Source: Deltaproteobacteria bacterium (GTDB taxonomy: Bacteria; SAR324; JACQKK01). Taken from it: DNA of 7,852 nt. Under the pieces are notes generated by a model. The model worked only from the letters and a program-made list of their open reading frames with translations. It was not told where the DNA came from and ran no database searches. This document shows, in pieces, positions 7,191-7,852 of this stretch. The position numbers and the translations under genes were made by a program. The stretch's first letter is position 1, and each line of letters opens with the position of its first letter. Where the stretch lies: the NCBI GenBank assembly GCA_029879595.1, contig JAOUPZ010000138.1:1-7852 (forward strand), in the 5' to 3' direction.

Positions 7191-7266
7191 GCAGCCTGCA
7201 GTGCGGCTTTTTCAGCAGTAAGAGAATTATAAAGACAGGTGATTGTTTGTCAAGCGCAGCCTGCAG
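7191..7266. repeat. 11-bp direct repeat flanking the gltB promoter
   Basis: GCAGCCTGCAG occurs at 7191-7201 and again, identical, at 7256-7266, with 65 bp between repeat starts. One copy ends 2 bp upstream of the -35 box (7253) and the other lies about 18-28 bases inside the predicted transcript. This symmetric placement suggests a pair of regulator binding sites, but no protein is known to me for this motif. Confidence 0.5.
7226..7253 (-). promoter_or_regulatory. Exact-consensus sigma-70 promoter upstream of gltB
   Basis: On the minus strand the -35 box is TTGACA (7253-7248) and the -10 box is TATAAT (7231-7226), separated by 16 bp, one short of the optimal 17. Both hexamers match the consensus at every position. 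The promoter sits in an AT-rich island within GC-rich DNA, and points towards gltB from just beyond the end of the histidine kinase gene. Transcription would start near 7219, leaving a leader of about 477 bases. Confidence 0.8.
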
Positions 7267-7297
7267 GGCCCGGGCCTGTTTTACCCGGGCCGTTTTT
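7267..7297. terminator. Hairpin at the end of the histidine kinase gene
   Basis: A perfect 8-bp stem GGCCCGGG (7267-7274) / CCCGGGCC (7284-7291) with a 9-base loop lies immediately after the kinase stop codon. On the plus strand it is followed by G and five T (7293-7297), an intrinsic-terminator layout. In the kinase's own direction (minus) the A-run comes before the stem and no T-run follows. It may still end or insulate the kinase transcript upstream of the gltB promoter, or terminate plus-strand transcription entering from the gltB leader region. Confidence 0.5.
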
Positions 7298-7852
7298 CAA
7301 GCCCCGACCTTGACCTTGCCGGCCGCCTCGTCCAGGGCGTTCCTGGTCATCCAGTAAAGCACGTTGGGGGTATACGGCTTGTTGATCAGCTTGGCGTTGA
7401 ATTTTTCGAGAAACTCCTTGTCGATGGCGTTCCCCGAATACCCGGTGCTGAAAATAACAGGGGTTTCCGGGCTGATTTCCTTAATTTTCTGGCAGGCCTC
7501 GCTTCCCTTGAGGCGCGGCATCATGACATCCAGGAGCACCAGATGAATCCGCTCCTTGTTTTCCTTGAACCTTTCGATGGCCTCCTCGCCATTGGTCGCC
7601 GTGATCACCTTATAACCCTTGCCCTTGAGCAGCTTGACCAGCAACTCCAGCAGCGAGGCTTCATCCTCGGCCACCAGGATGGTTTCCGAGCCTCCCTCCG
7701 ATTCGCTGTCATCGGCATTTTCCTCTTGCTGCTCCCGGGGGTTGAACTCGGCCGGCAGGTAAATCCTGAAGGTGGTGCCCAGGCCCTCCTCGCTGTACAC
7801 AGAGATGAACCCCCTGTGCTGCTTGATGATTCCATAGGCGACCGAGAGCCCC
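7297..7852 (-). CDS. Hybrid histidine kinase with C-terminal receiver domain, C-terminal fragment
   Basis: The frame is open to the window edge, so only the last 184 residues are seen. Residues 1-33 are the end of a HATPase_c kinase domain: GLSVAYGIIKQH is the G2-box region, and VYSEEGLGTTFRIYLP is its typical last strand. An acidic, Glu/Gln-rich linker of about 23 residues follows. Residues 57-175 form a receiver domain with acidic E62/D63, the phosphoacceptor Asp108 in LLDVMMP, Thr136 in FSTGY and Lys158 in NKPY, so it should be phosphorylatable. The protein would autophosphorylate on an unseen His and pass phosphate to its own receiver. What it senses cannot be told, because the sensor part is outside the window. 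It is upstream of gltB on the same strand, but a hairpin and a strong promoter lie between, so co-transcription is unlikely to be the main route and a link to nitrogen control is not shown. Confidence 0.9.
   Translation of the reverse strand, partial: GLSVAYGIIKQHRGFISVYSEEGLGTTFRIYLPAEFNPREQQEENADDSESEGGSETILVAEDEASLLELLVKLLKGKGYKVITATNGEEAIERFKENKERIHLVLLDVMMPRLKGSEACQKIKEISPETPVIFSTGYSGNAIDKEFLEKFNAKLINKPYTPNVLYWMTRNALDEAAGKVKVGA

Larger units (their letters stand above)
6743..7219 (-). ncRNA. Candidate structured 5' leader of gltB (or separate non-coding RNA)
   Basis: From the predicted transcription start near 7219 to the gltB ATG there are about 477 bases without a convincing gene. The minus-strand RNA can form a chain of non-overlapping hairpins. 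Their arms are 7118-7122/7148-7152, 6968-6975/6984-6991 (8 bp perfect), 6942-6946/6951-6955, 6901-6936 (13 pairs with small internal loops), 6840-6845/6878-6883 with inner AT-rich pairs, 6819-6824/6832-6837, 6806-6809/6814-6817 closed by a GNRA-type GAGA loop, and 6779-6783/6798-6802. The 6901-6936 hairpin includes a U-G pair that becomes C-A on the other strand, which favours the minus-strand RNA. I do not recognise a known riboswitch, 6S RNA, tmRNA, RNase P or SRP RNA. That it is a leader that senses nitrogen status is only inference. A dispersed repeat is an alternative. Confidence 0.4.

Noticed and set aside
6743..7296. tRNA, tmRNA, RNase P, 6S or SRP RNA gene behind the strong promoter
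   Set aside because: I looked for the diagnostic conserved segments of these RNAs on the minus strand and found none, and no cloverleaf with a T-loop motif was evident.

Overview
The window is GC-rich bacterial chromosome holding the two subunits of NADPH-dependent glutamate synthase (GOGAT), gltB followed by gltD, both on the minus strand. They are flanked by two genes cut by the window edges: the end of an FG-GAP/integrin-like repeat protein (plus strand, left) and the end of a hybrid histidine kinase (minus strand, right). The GltD sequence type, the kinase-receiver architecture and the style of the intergenic repeats suggest a proteobacterium-like organism, perhaps from the Desulfobacterota (former Deltaproteobacteria). 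That placement is an impression without any phylogenetic marker, so confidence is low.

Layout from left to right: 1-342, C-terminus of an FG-GAP protein (+). 343-677, a non-coding gap between convergent genes that holds a GC-rich inverted-repeat block, a REP-like double hairpin, a gltD-proximal hairpin and a 16-bp tandem duplication. 678-2099 (possibly to 2153), gltD (-). About 90-140 bp of intercistronic space. 2243-6742, gltB (-). 6743-7296, a 554-bp gap with no convincing gene. 7297-7852, C-terminus of a hybrid histidine kinase (-).

How the genes work together: GltB hydrolyses glutamine with its N-terminal Cys amidotransferase domain and channels ammonia to the FMN/3Fe-4S synthase domain. 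There 2-oxoglutarate is aminated and reduced to glutamate. GltD takes electrons from NADPH through FAD and passes them to GltB through iron-sulfur clusters. With glutamine synthetase this is the standard route of ammonium assimilation.

The least ordinary part is the gap upstream of gltB. It contains an exact consensus sigma-70 promoter (TTGACA, 16-bp spacer, TATAAT) on the minus strand about 480 bp from the gltB start. An identical 11-bp repeat flanks the promoter on both sides. Between promoter and gene the sequence folds, by eye, into a chain of at least seven consecutive non-overlapping hairpins plus a promoter-proximal one containing a 14-bp palindrome. One long hairpin gains a G-U pair only in the minus-strand RNA. 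gltB itself has no visible Shine-Dalgarno sequence. Together this suggests a long structured 5' leader or a separate non-coding RNA upstream of gltB. I could not match it to a known riboswitch or RNA family.
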